Below, in pieces: positions 44,892 through 52,547 of a stretch of 62,186 nt of DNA. The stretch lies in the NCBI GenBank assembly GCA_043497085.1, contig JBIEKI010000021.1, one strand, 5' to 3'. The first letter of the stretch is position 1, and each line of letters opens with the position of its first letter. The DNA comes from Thalassobacillus sp043497085. GTDB taxonomy: Bacteria > Bacillota > Bacilli > Bacillales > Halobacillaceae. The notes under the pieces were generated by a model. The model saw nothing but the letters and a program-made list of their open reading frames with translations. It had not been told where the DNA came from and made no database searches. A program made the translations under genes and the position numbers.

Positions 44892-45581
44892 ATGTATATA
44901 AAAACCACAAGAGGAAGGTTTTTATCTGAATGTAAAAATAGGTTCCTATGTAAAGTGAAAGTGCAGGAGGAGGAGGTAGAGTGTTATGTACCTAGTTCTT
45001 CGAGGTTACAAAATTATCTTACGTTAGATGAGTGTGAGGTGTTATTAACAGCTAATAAATCACCTAAGGCTAGAACAAAGTATGCACTGTTTGCGGTAAT
45101 ACATGAGGGGCAGTTTATTATTTTAAACTTAAATAAAGTGAATTATATTATTGAGAACCTAATCCATGCTAGTATGTTATATTCTGAGCATGAATATGCA
45201 ATATATAGAGAAAAACTTTTGGATAATAACTATAAATCTGACCTTTATCTAATAAGTGAAAAAACTAATTCAGATATAATTATTGAAGCAAAAGGTATTA
45301 TCTCAGATGAAGAAAATACCGTTTTCCCTCAAGTGAATTCTGAACGTTCCTTGGAACAGCTATATAAAATTCGTGATTTATTAAAAAGAGGGAGAGAAGT
45401 ACATTATTTTTTAGTTTCATTAAGCCCTGTCATAAAAAGAGTGAATTTTGAAGAAGATTCTAAGTACACAAAATTATTAAGAGAGTGTGTTGATGAAGGA
45501 TTGAAATTAAAAACATTAAGGTTATTATATAATGGATATAAAATATCTCATGATGAATCATTAAAAATTGGTAAACTGTAA
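44892..45581 (+). CDS. SfsA-like DNA/RNA nuclease
   Basis: A 229-residue protein, the length of SfsA (about 234). The N-terminal part matches the SfsA OB-like domain pattern (RFLCKVKVQEEEVECYVPSS, then LLTANKSPKARTKYAL) and the C-terminal part has the PD-(D/E)xK-type core (SDLYLISE ... DIIIEAKGI ... FPQVNSERSLEQL). The usual EVKN is EAKG here. It has a strong GGTGGAGGAG site. By position it may be a nuclease partner of the upstream defence operon, although SfsA proteins also have housekeeping roles. Confidence 0.65.
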   Translation: MYIKTTRGRFLSECKNRFLCKVKVQEEEVECYVPSSSRLQNYLTLDECEVLLTANKSPKARTKYALFAVIHEGQFIILNLNKVNYIIENLIHASMLYSEHEYAIYREKLLDNNYKSDLYLISEKTNSDIIIEAKGIISDEENTVFPQVNSERSLEQLYKIRDLLKRGREVHYFLVSLSPVIKRVNFEEDSKYTKLLRECVDEGLKLKTLRLLYNGYKISHDESLKIGKL

Positions 45582-45672
45582 GTTAATCATATTATATATA
45601 AATAACATAACTTTTAACTTTTCAATAAAATCCAAATAATTGTATCATAGACGTATATAATGGGGTGGAAGC

Positions 45673-46662
45673 GTGGGGAGTTCTATAGTATTTGTAAGTT
45701 CAAATTATAGAGACCTTTATGTAGAAGATATCTATAGAGCATTAGGTTTACCTAAGGGCTTTGTTATTCAGTATCGATATCGTATTAAGAATATAGATGA
45801 AAATATATTGGCAAAATTAAAATATATGAGAGATAAAGAAGGGGTTATCTTTTACTGCTATGACCCAAGTGATAAAGCACAATATCATGGGGATATAAAA
45901 CAGTGTGACGAAAAGGTTTTCATTCCAATTAGAAAAGTGAAATTTATAGACTATAGTAGAAGCGAAGAGACTGAGCAGATAAATTTCTTTTTAGAATTAC
46001 ATGAGTTTATAGATATTGAAACAGATGTTCAGGGAAGTTTAAACAACCTTATGGCAATGGAAAATAACGTGGGTGAAATAGAAATTAAAACAATTAAAAA
46101 AGTTTCATGGCTAAAAAAAGTGGAAAGTATAGAAAATTACTTTAAAGAGGTGAATTTTTTTTATGTTAACGATATAGCTGGCAAGCTTTCCATGAAGTAT
46201 GAACCTACTGAAAAAAAAGCTAATTTAATATTGTATGATGAGAGTATATATACGTTAAATGTCTTAACTTATGATAAATCTGAAGGCCAAGGATTTATTG
46301 ATATAGTTACCGAAGGGGAATATCTTAATTTAAATGATACCTTAGAAAAGGGTACAAAATTAAACTCAAAAACCTTAACAGTAGATACACGTCCTATAGA
46401 TTTTAGAAAAGATAGGACCTATCTAGAGTTAAAGGATACTAACAGTAAATTCGGAGTTAAAATGTCGGTAACTATAAAAAAGCGTTTCAAAAGATCTTTT
46501 TGGTTTGGGGGGTTAAGTTCATTAGCTTTATTTGGATTTCAATTTAGTAATCTTATTATAAAGAATAATTTAACTTGGGAAAATACGGGTTGGCTTTTAT
46601 CAGCTGCAATCCTTGTTGCTTTAGGAGTTAGTGGTTTACATTGGCGCTATAATCAAAAATAG
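45673..46662 (+). CDS. Unknown protein with two C-terminal membrane helices
   Basis: A 329-residue protein, not recognised. A soluble alpha/beta part (about 1-130), a beta-rich part (about 150-270) and two membrane helices at the end (about 278-295 and 305-322). The GTG start has GGGGTGG in front. AT-rich codon use like its neighbours in the defence block. A membrane-acting effector is possible, but this is only inferred from topology and place. Confidence 0.6.
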   Translation: MGSSIVFVSSNYRDLYVEDIYRALGLPKGFVIQYRYRIKNIDENILAKLKYMRDKEGVIFYCYDPSDKAQYHGDIKQCDEKVFIPIRKVKFIDYSRSEETEQINFFLELHEFIDIETDVQGSLNNLMAMENNVGEIEIKTIKKVSWLKKVESIENYFKEVNFFYVNDIAGKLSMKYEPTEKKANLILYDESIYTLNVLTYDKSEGQGFIDIVTEGEYLNLNDTLEKGTKLNSKTLTVDTRPIDFRKDRTYLELKDTNSKFGVKMSVTIKKRFKRSFWFGGLSSLALFGFQFSNLIIKNNLTWENTGWLLSAAILVALGVSGLHWRYNQK

Positions 46663-46675
46663 ACTGAACAGATTT

Positions 46676-46885
46676 TTAAACTGTCCAGTCTTCTTCATCA
46701 ATTTCAATATGAATCCAACCATGAGGTATGATATGAAGCTTCTTGTCTTCGGTTTTAATGCGATGCGTACCGGATTCTCTTACAATTAATTCTACTACGT
46801 TATTTAAAACCACTTTATCATCATTAGGGAAATAGTATATTCTCTCTTTTTCTCTTAATTTAATTGGTTCATCCTTTTTTAACAT
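46676..46885 (-). CDS. Small hypothetical protein
   Basis: A 69-residue acidic beta-rich protein, not recognised. Its start follows AAGGGAGGATAATT, a very good ribosome site, so it is likely expressed. It is convergent with the preceding gene. Confidence 0.6.
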   Translation of the reverse strand: MLKKDEPIKLREKERIYYFPNDDKVVLNNVVELIVRESGTHRIKTEDKKLHIIPHGWIHIEIDEEDWTV

Positions 46886-47383
46886 AATTATCCTCCCTTA
46901 AGTATTCTCTCTTTAATTATAACTTAAAAATAGGGCAAGGGGAAAATTAGGGGAACCTTTATATAAGAAAAATACCCGGAATGTCTTAGCGTTTTGACTT
47001 TAAAGAGAAGTAATGGACTTATAGATCGTATTTTTCAGAAGGAGATTATTTAATAGGTCTTAAGGTATAACGCTATTCTTATGATTTATTAATGACATAA
47101 CTTTTGACATACTATTACTAATTTGTAGTTATATCCTTATAATTATGAATGAGGAGTTCGTACTGTTAAAATGCCTAATATAATGCTTTATGGATACTAT
47201 TTTAACTTATTCACTTAGGTGAAGCTATGGGCGGCATCCAACAAAAAAACGCTTGAATCTATATAAGGTTCAGGCGTTTTGTTTATAAATATAAAACTTT
47301 AGGTATAGGTGCAAATTATTCAAGAGAATTATACGTAACCCAACTAGACAATATTTGATCGGCTGCCTAATTGTTACATTAGT
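46886..47383. other. Gene-free stretch with partial att-like sequence and a hairpin
   Basis: No credible gene in about 500 bp. It holds ATGGGCGGCAT at 47227-47237, eleven bases shared with the att core, and a terminator-like hairpin right after it (AAAACGC ... GCGTTTT, 47245-47281). A possible scar of an earlier junction. Confidence 0.5.
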
Positions 47384-47614
47384 TTAGTTTTTGTCCTCTT
47401 CCAAATAAAGCTCATCCATAATTAAATCTCCCTGCCCCAAGCCTTCTAAGTAACCCTCATAAGTAAGTATTTTCACCTTCAATCGGTTCATTTCATAATC
47501 AAGAACTCCAAAATACATATGCATTTCTTTCAACACCTGTTTCAACTCTTCGTTTAACTCTTGCTTAACTAAAACCTCTTGCCACTTGTCCAATTTTCGC
47601 ATAGTAGTATTCAT
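47384..47614 (-). CDS. Small hypothetical protein
   Basis: A 76-residue acidic helical protein, not recognised. The start follows GGAGGCGAAAATAA. It lies in a group of small leftward genes typical of ICE or phage accessory regions. Confidence 0.6.
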   Translation of the reverse strand: MNTTMRKLDKWQEVLVKQELNEELKQVLKEMHMYFGVLDYEMNRLKVKILTYEGYLEGLGQGDLIMDELYLEEDKN

Positions 47615-47721
47615 TTATTTTCGCCTCCTTACTCTATAATCGTTAGTAAGGGGGCTTTTGGTGTCATGTTATGCGAAATTTGTTTTATGAATTTTTATGT
47701 AGGCTTGATTGGTCTTCACTT

Positions 47722-47910
47722 TTAAGCTATCCCTAACATCCTCACTGATATCCCAATAAAATTCATCGACATCATGAGTGGATCTCCTTTGTCATCTAGA
47801 ACAGGTCTATTCTGTATTGGTTCTCCCAGCCATTTCTCATTCATTTTTATTTTTGTAGCTTCATCATCATTGTAAAAGATGGCCATCTCTAAATCCCTGA
47901 ACAACCTCAT
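47722..47910 (-). CDS. Small hypothetical protein
   Basis: A 62-residue protein, not recognised. Start follows GGAGGTGTTTTAA. Divergent from the SOS-boxed YolD-like operon. Confidence 0.55.
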   Translation of the reverse strand: MRLFRDLEMAIFYNDDEATKIKMNEKWLGEPIQNRPVLDDKGDPLMMSMNFIGISVRMLGIA

Positions 47911-47968
47911 TTAAAACACCTCCATTTTCCAGTTTATTTCTCAACAAGTTGTGATATCATACATACAT

Positions 47969-47982
47969 AGAACGAATGTTCG
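47969..47982. promoter_or_regulatory. LexA-type SOS box upstream of YolD-like genes
   Basis: AGAACGAATGTTCG holds the GAAC-N4-GTTC core of the Bacillus LexA site, about 20 bp before the first YolD-like start. In Bacillus elements yolD-uvrX operons are SOS-induced through such boxes. Confidence 0.75.
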
Positions 47983-48002
47983 TATTAAAGGGGTGACGAC
48001 AA

Positions 48003-48230
48003 ATGAATGGAATGTTGAACCGTGCTTCTGGGACTAAGATGAGCCTTGAAATGATTTATATTGATGGAAAAGGAAACATGACTCAACGTAGGATTCGTGT
48101 TGTTGAAATTCGAGATAGCAACGTTCTTGCTTATTGCTACAATCGCAAGAAAGTGCGATCATTCAGGTTGGATGGAATCCTGTCGGTATACCCATACAAG
48201 GAAAGGAAGGGTGCAACTGTAAATGGATAA
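48003..48230 (+). CDS. Small protein of the yolD-type SOS operon
   Basis: A 75-residue protein with a beta-strand pattern (SLEMIYIDGKGNMTQRRIRV, then FRLDGILSVYP) resembling the WYL-like small proteins found before yolD. It starts behind GGGGTGACGAC, downstream of the SOS box, and overlaps the YolD-like start by eight bases. Confidence 0.65.
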   Translation: MNGMLNRASGTKMSLEMIYIDGKGNMTQRRIRVVEIRDSNVLAYCYNRKKVRSFRLDGILSVYPYKERKGATVNG

Positions 48231-48564
48231 TCTAAATCGGGATCGTGGAACTATTAAATGGACGTCTCTTATGTTGCCGGAGCATGTGAAGATGGTGAAA
48301 CGAGTATGGAAAGAGGATGAGCGCATTGAAAAGCCTATTTTGGATGAACAACAGTGGGAGGAGATTGGTTATGCACTGCAACTCGCTTTGAAGGATAATC
48401 TTCCAATAAATTTAAAATTTCATAACGGATTCAATTATAGTTCAATCAAAGTTAAAGTGATTTCTTTTGATATTGAAAACCTCCGTTTAAAATGTGTTGA
48501 TGACCATAATAGGTCTACTAAGTATTTATCTTTGAGTAACGTATGCGAAGTTTCTTTCTTATGA
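48223..48564 (+). CDS. YolD-like family protein
   Basis: A 113-residue protein with the family opening DRGTIKWTSLMLPEHVKM. YolD-like proteins are encoded with the Y-family polymerase UvrX in mobile elements and are thought to modulate it. No polymerase gene follows here: the next gene is leftward and unrelated, so the operon is incomplete. Confidence 0.85.
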   Translation: MDNLNRDRGTIKWTSLMLPEHVKMVKRVWKEDERIEKPILDEQQWEEIGYALQLALKDNLPINLKFHNGFNYSSIKVKVISFDIENLRLKCVDDHNRSTKYLSLSNVCEVSFL

Positions 48565-48644
48565 AAGTCACGATGATGGGAGATGCTTTTTTTAATTCTG
48601 AATACATTCCTTGAATGGAAGCTAATATACCCAAGAATGGGCAT

Positions 48645-48854
48645 TTAGCTTTTCATCATCTTTACTTGTTTTTTCATTCGTTTGTCAGCTTTATGTTCAT
48701 TTACTACTAAAATCGCATGAATACTTCCTGGTATCCAGAGTAAAAGAGTTAAGAAAAAGTTAATTAATGCTTGAAATGGTTTCCCAACGAGTAACACAGC
48801 GACAGGGGGCAAAAAAATAGCCAATAAATAAAGCAAATTATCCCTCATTTCCAT
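48645..48854 (-). CDS. YqaE/Pmp3-family membrane protein
   Basis: A small protein of about 69 residues with two membrane helices. The Pmp3/YqaE signature is clear: LLAIFLPPVAVLL then WIPGSIHAILVV. The family is linked to membrane potential and salt or cold stress. The start is uncertain: the frame is open to 48923, but the domain begins at the ATG pair near 48854. Confidence 0.75.
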   Translation of the reverse strand: MEMRDNLLYLLAIFLPPVAVLLVGKPFQALINFFLTLLLWIPGSIHAILVVNEHKADKRMKKQVKMMKS

Positions 48855-49014
48855 TATTTTTTTTATAAGTATAGTTTCTACACGCTCAATTAAAATACCT
48901 TTATTTAATCCATATATAACCATTATATTGGGGCATATGTCACAATATAGACAATGATGGAATGAAATGAATCAATATAAAGCCTTATCATTAAAAGAAA
49001 AAGGAGGTTATATA

Positions 49015-49323
49015 ATGGCAAGAAACTTAATTACAGTAAAAAGGGCTAAAGAGGACATAAAAAGGCTTCAAAACTACATAGACTTAGTTGAAAGCTATAA
49101 AGCAGATACAACAGAAAAATGGATCATCAAAGAATACGCCATTACCAATAGCATTAATAAAGTATGTGATAGGGCAAAAGAAGATAATATTATCCTGGAA
49201 GGCGTACCGCTTACAAGAGAAACTATAACTGCAGTTATTAAGAGTAAACCAATAGACAGGCTGCACCGTACATTACAAGCTGGATACAAGAAGAAAATTA
49301 AGCATACACTTAAAACCTGGTGA
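49015..49323 (+). CDS. Hypothetical helical protein
   Basis: A 102-residue basic helical protein, not recognised. ATG 49015 follows AAAAAGGAGGTTATATA, so it is probably expressed. Followed by about 250 bp without a gene. Confidence 0.6.
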   Translation: MARNLITVKRAKEDIKRLQNYIDLVESYKADTTEKWIIKEYAITNSINKVCDRAKEDNIILEGVPLTRETITAVIKSKPIDRLHRTLQAGYKKKIKHTLKTW

Positions 49324-49569
49324 TATACTGACCACAAAGAGAGCATTTAAACAATCTCATACAAAAAACTACGCTTCATACAAAAACCATACAAGAATCT
49401 AAAAACGTTGTATCCCTTGTTATATAGGGCTTATAGGCTTCTCATACAAGAATCACAAAAAAATATAGTGTCTGGAGTAAATTTAAGCAGAATATATTAG
49501 GCTACAGTTATATTACTTGTAGCTATGGAGACCAAAGAAAGGGAGGGCGTAGAAGCCCCCTTTTTTATG

Positions 49570-49824
49570 TTATAGATTAATTTTTTTTGCTATTTTTTCT
49601 ATTGCATCCGTCTTTCTTTCCATCAAGGACAAAAAAGCACCTGCACCCAGAAAAACACTTGCAGATACAAAACCATAAAAAACAATAGATCCTACCGTTG
49701 ATAATGTCATCCATAAAGATTGGTCACCTGTTATAAAATTGTCTTTTATAGCAAAAAACACCCCCACCCATACAGCTGTTCCAACTAAAATGAGATAGCC
49801 TAATACATAAAAATAGACAACCAT
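49570..49824 (-). CDS. Small two-helix membrane protein
   Basis: An 84-residue protein with two membrane helices (about 5-27 and 40-65) and a basic C-terminal tail. The start follows GGGGAGGATTTTA. No family recognised. It is the last credible gene before attR. Confidence 0.6.
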   Translation of the reverse strand: MVVYFYVLGYLILVGTAVWVGVFFAIKDNFITGDQSLWMTLSTVGSIVFYGFVSASVFLGAGAFLSLMERKTDAIEKIAKKINL

Positions 49825-50109
49825 TAAAATCCTCCCCTATTATGTAACTTTAGTAATATAATAACAAAGATTCCCAGATACAATTCTTATTAATGAAAAA
49901 ATTTAAAGGGCAGAATTTATATAATAACTATGGGGAAAAAATGGAGGCAAACTTAAACGAAATGTCCTCAATAATAAAAAAACATAGATTAACTATTGGT
50001 GTAACAAGCTTAAAAATACTAAAACTGTATCATACATATCTAATCTACCACCTTGACAGAGTGGAGGTCGTTTTAGGGTCACAATTTAATGCACACATGC
50101 TCGCGCTTC

Positions 50110-50131
50110 TGACTGGATATTGACTGGATTT
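50110..50131 (+). repeat. Tandem arm-type integrase sites, right end
   Basis: TGACTGGATAT (50110-50120) abuts TGACTGGATTT (50121-50131), the same tandem pair as at 5548-5569. Confidence 0.7.
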
Positions 50132-50241
50132 TAATTATCAGTATATATATCCTATTTGATCTCGTGCTATTTACATAAAGTTGGAACACCGATTATTTAA
50201 GGATTCATACGTCTAATCTTTTATTATTTATTTAATACAGT

Positions 50242-50261
50242 GAATGGGCGGCATGATGTAA
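50242..50261 (+). repeat. attR: 20-bp core attachment site
   Basis: Perfect copy of 5475-5494. Beyond it lies the sequence that originally followed the groEL stop codon. Confidence 0.9.
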
Positions 50262-50356
50262 TAACGCCCAAAACCCTTTAGTGAAGGGGTTTAACACCTT
50301 GTGTAATCCATGAATGACATACTTTTTGTCATTCAAAAAACAAAATATCCTATTTA

Positions 50357-50396
50357 GTTAGCCTCTCATTAGTTCACTGAACTTTTGAGAGGTTTT
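50357..50396. terminator. Strong terminator hairpin that resembles an integrase 3' end
   Basis: CCTCTCA-TT-AGTTCA pairs with TGAACT-TT-TGAGAGG, followed by six T. Read leftward the same bases encode KFSELMRG and a stop, and 16 bases (CCTCTCATTAGTTCAC) are identical to the 3' end of int at 10204-10219, which encodes KFGELMRG. Confidence 0.65.
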
Positions 50397-50530
50397 TTCA
50401 TTTATTATGTTCTATTGGTTAAACCAAATTGGTGCCATAATGGATATTAATTTTGATTTTAAGAAAAGCAAAGAAAAGGACTTGATGTAGGTTTGGGCTA
50501 ATAACTTTTGGTATTGTTAAAAGTGACAGG

Positions 50531-50603
50531 ACGATTATCTCGAAACTGAGTCTTTCGCTAAAGGGCAGGATTGTTGAAAACTCAGTTTCGAGATAATAGT
50601 CGT
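50531..50603. repeat. Dispersed hairpin repeat, full copy
   Basis: The ends ACGATTATCTCGAAACTGAG and CTCAGTTTCGAGATAATAGT are near-perfect inverted repeats of about 20 bp. The interior carries the GGGCAGGATTG variant of the family core. It looks like a small non-coding MITE-like element. Confidence 0.8.
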
Positions 50604-50869
50604 TTTTGAAACAATATCTTTACTTATTCGTATATAAAATATAGTGCTTTTAGGAGAGATAGTGATCTAAGACCTAAGACCTTTTGATATTTTGTTTAGT
50701 TGCTATAATAGGCTTTTGGTCAGAACCCAAAAAGGAATTGCAGTTAGAGCCTTGGAGTAAACAGTGATTTCGTTTGAATATTACATAACTCTAAACTTGT
50801 TTCTCTGTCAAAACTTTGGCATGTTAAAAGAAAATCATTTTTAAAATAGAATTGTAGGGAGGCTAGCAC

Positions 50870-51025
50870 TTGCACATTATATTAAAAACTTTAAAAAATA
50901 TGTTTTTTGATTTGTTCTCTATGTTTAAGGGCTTTACGTACGGTTTCATAATGGTTGGAATATTTATTTTAGTTGGTGGTGCTTTGTTATACGGTATTTT
51001 TTATCTAATAAACGTGGTGCTTTAG
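50870..51025 (+). CDS. Small single-helix membrane protein
   Basis: A 51-residue ORF (MHIILKTLKNMFFDLF ... VGGALLYGIFYLINVVL) with one membrane helix in its C-terminal half. TTG start behind AGGGAGG. No family recognised. Confidence 0.55.
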   Translation: MHIILKTLKNMFFDLFSMFKGFTYGFIMVGIFILVGGALLYGIFYLINVVL

Positions 51026-51120
51026 TCATAATTTAAAAAATAAAATTAATTATCTTTATAAGGCTAAGCTTCTGATTCTACTAAGAAGATCTCTTAAACA
51101 TACTATACGAGGTGGAAAAA

Positions 51121-51597
51121 ATGGCGATTGCGTTAGAAAATATGTCAAAAGAAGAATTTACATTATATTTCGAAGATAAGGTTGAGAGATATAGTAAGGT
51201 TCTATTGTCGAATAAACATGAAGTAAATAACGAAACACCATCTTTTGAGGCACGTAATAAGCTAAACAATTTACTTCCGGAAGGTGTGGATACTTCAAAC
51301 CATCACTTGTTTAATATATGTATAGATAACACGTTAATTGGATTTGTTTGGGTTAAAATTGAACGCGAAAAGAAAAGTGCATTCCTTTATGAAATTTTTA
51401 TTTTCGAAAACTATAGAGGTAGAGGCGTTGGAACTAGTGTGATGAAAAATTTAGAAAAATGGTTAGAAGAGGAAGATATTTATTACTTCAAACTACATGT
51501 TTTTGGTAGCAATGAAGACGCTAGGAGACTATATGAAGAGCTAGGGTTTAAAATAGCAGGTGTGAATATGTTGAAAAATATTGGTGGCGGTGCCTGA
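51121..51597 (+). CDS. GNAT N-acetyltransferase
   Basis: A 158-residue acetyltransferase. Acetyl-CoA motif A is clear (FENYRGRGVGTSVMKNLEKW, about residues 96-115) and motif B follows (NEDARRLYEELGFKIAG). ATG 51121 follows GAGGTGG; GTG 51112 lies in the ribosome site. Substrate unknown. Confidence 0.88.
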   Translation: MAIALENMSKEEFTLYFEDKVERYSKVLLSNKHEVNNETPSFEARNKLNNLLPEGVDTSNHHLFNICIDNTLIGFVWVKIEREKKSAFLYEIFIFENYRGRGVGTSVMKNLEKWLEEEDIYYFKLHVFGSNEDARRLYEELGFKIAGVNMLKNIGGGA

Positions 51598-51800
51598 TTC
51601 CAATCACTTTGCCACTTTAAAAAGACTGAAGGTCAGTCGCTATTATTGGAGTGAACATATCTTAGTTTCTAATGAAGCAGAGCTACAAGAAAACCATAAT
51701 AGGAACAAGGAGAGAATTAAGTGAAGAAGTAAAAGAGAGCGTGAAGAATAGCTTGCCATTACATATTCTCTTGCAGAAATGGTAGAAATTATTAATTGTA

Positions 51801-51884
51801 ATATCTTTAATTCGATTCTTCCACAAAAGGGGGCGATTAGCGAATAAGAGCTGGCCGTCCCAAGTTTGGATTTTGGCAGGTAAA
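51801..51884. repeat. Dispersed hairpin repeat, decayed copy
   Basis: ATATCTTTAATTCGATTCTT, then an A-run and GGGGGCGATT: the family core, but the right arm is diverged. The region 51600-51900 has no intact gene. Confidence 0.6.
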
Positions 51885-51905
51885 TATGATAAAGGGAGCA
51901 ATACA

Positions 51906-52289
51906 TTGAAGAAATTTTATGTAGCATCAAGCTTTAAGAATATAGATACAGTTCGTTACGTTAGTAATCATCTGATAGAACAAGGCTATATTCAAACTTA
52001 TGATTGGACTAAAAATGAGAGAGCGTCTTCATTCAAAGACTTAAAAGAAATAGGAACTCTAGAAAAGGAAGCTGTCCAGGAAGCAGATTTTGTTATTATT
52101 TTATTACCGGCCGGAAAAGGAAGCCATATTGAATTAGGTATGGCACTTGCACTAGGAAAACGAATATTTCTCCACTCACCAAACGATGAAGTAAATCAAT
52201 TCGAAACGACCAGTACCTTCTATCATCTTCCTGAAGTAAATACATCTAATGGAAGTATTGATGACTTATTAAATCTAGGTTTTACATAA
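51906..52289 (+). CDS. Nucleoside 2-deoxyribosyltransferase-like protein
   Basis: A 127-residue Rossmann-like protein: KKFYVASSFKN at the start, ADFVIILLPAGKGSHIELGMALALGK in the middle (given in parts: glycine loop, then HIELG with the conserved Glu). This matches the nucleoside 2-deoxyribosyltransferase family. TTG 51906 follows AAGGGAGC. It could act in nucleotide salvage or as a sensor-like enzyme. Confidence 0.75.
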   Translation: MKKFYVASSFKNIDTVRYVSNHLIEQGYIQTYDWTKNERASSFKDLKEIGTLEKEAVQEADFVIILLPAGKGSHIELGMALALGKRIFLHSPNDEVNQFETTSTFYHLPEVNTSNGSIDDLLNLGFT

Positions 52290-52293
52290 GAGG

Positions 52294-52395
52294 TATCTTG
52301 ATACTGAGTCTTTACCAAGAGGGGGCAATTCTGTCAAAGAATTGCTCCCTTCTTAACGTTTTGGGCAGGTTTGTGCACTAGTCAGTTTCGAGATA
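52294..52395. repeat. Dispersed hairpin repeat, full copy with both arms
   Basis: TATCTTGATACTGAGTC at the left and AGTCAGTTTCGAGATA at the right are inverted arms; inside, GGGGGCAATTCT pairs with AGAATTGCTCCC (52321-52350). Confidence 0.8.
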
Positions 52396-52547
52396 GTTTA
52401 CAATTTTATGTAAAGTGGTTGAGTAATTAGTAGGTTTTTGAAATGATTAGAATTATGCTGAGTTTAAGGTCAGTAAAGTATATATTTGCCTCAGAGAATT
52501 ATAATTTTCAAAATTTAATACAAGTTAAATTGGGAGGTCTCAAGTAA

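Larger units (their letters stand above)
5475..50261. mobile_element. Integrative and conjugative element inserted at the 3' end of groEL
   Basis: The element is bounded by a perfect 20-bp direct repeat (5475-5494, 50242-50261) that overlaps the groEL stop codon. It encodes a tyrosine integrase, a small Xis-like protein, ImmR/ImmA-like regulators, a DnaD-like replication protein, a full type IV secretion set, a relaxase and cargo with two defence loci. Tandem 11-bp repeats sit just inside both ends. All core functions of an ICE are represented and no core gene looks broken, so it may be active. Confidence 0.9.
50262..50869. other. Displaced groEL 3' region and intergenic sequence
   Basis: About 600 bp without a gene. 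It starts with the native groEL downstream hairpin (AAACCCTTT/AAGGGG, 50271-50289), then a strong terminator hairpin with an integrase-like tail (50357-50396) and one full copy of the dispersed repeat (50531-50603). Confidence 0.65.

Noticed and set aside
34905..46885. Complete Dnd or Ssp phosphorothioation system
   Set aside because: No cysteine desulfurase, PAPS reductase-like DndC, DndD SMC-like or DndE gene is visible in the window.
49541..49568. Strong terminator after the 49015-49323 gene
   Set aside because: The stem (GGGAGGGC/GCCCCC) is imperfect; only the T-run is convincing.
49893..50123. 76-codon rightward ORF near attR
   Set aside because: No ribosome site, and its end lies in the arm-type repeats; probably chance.
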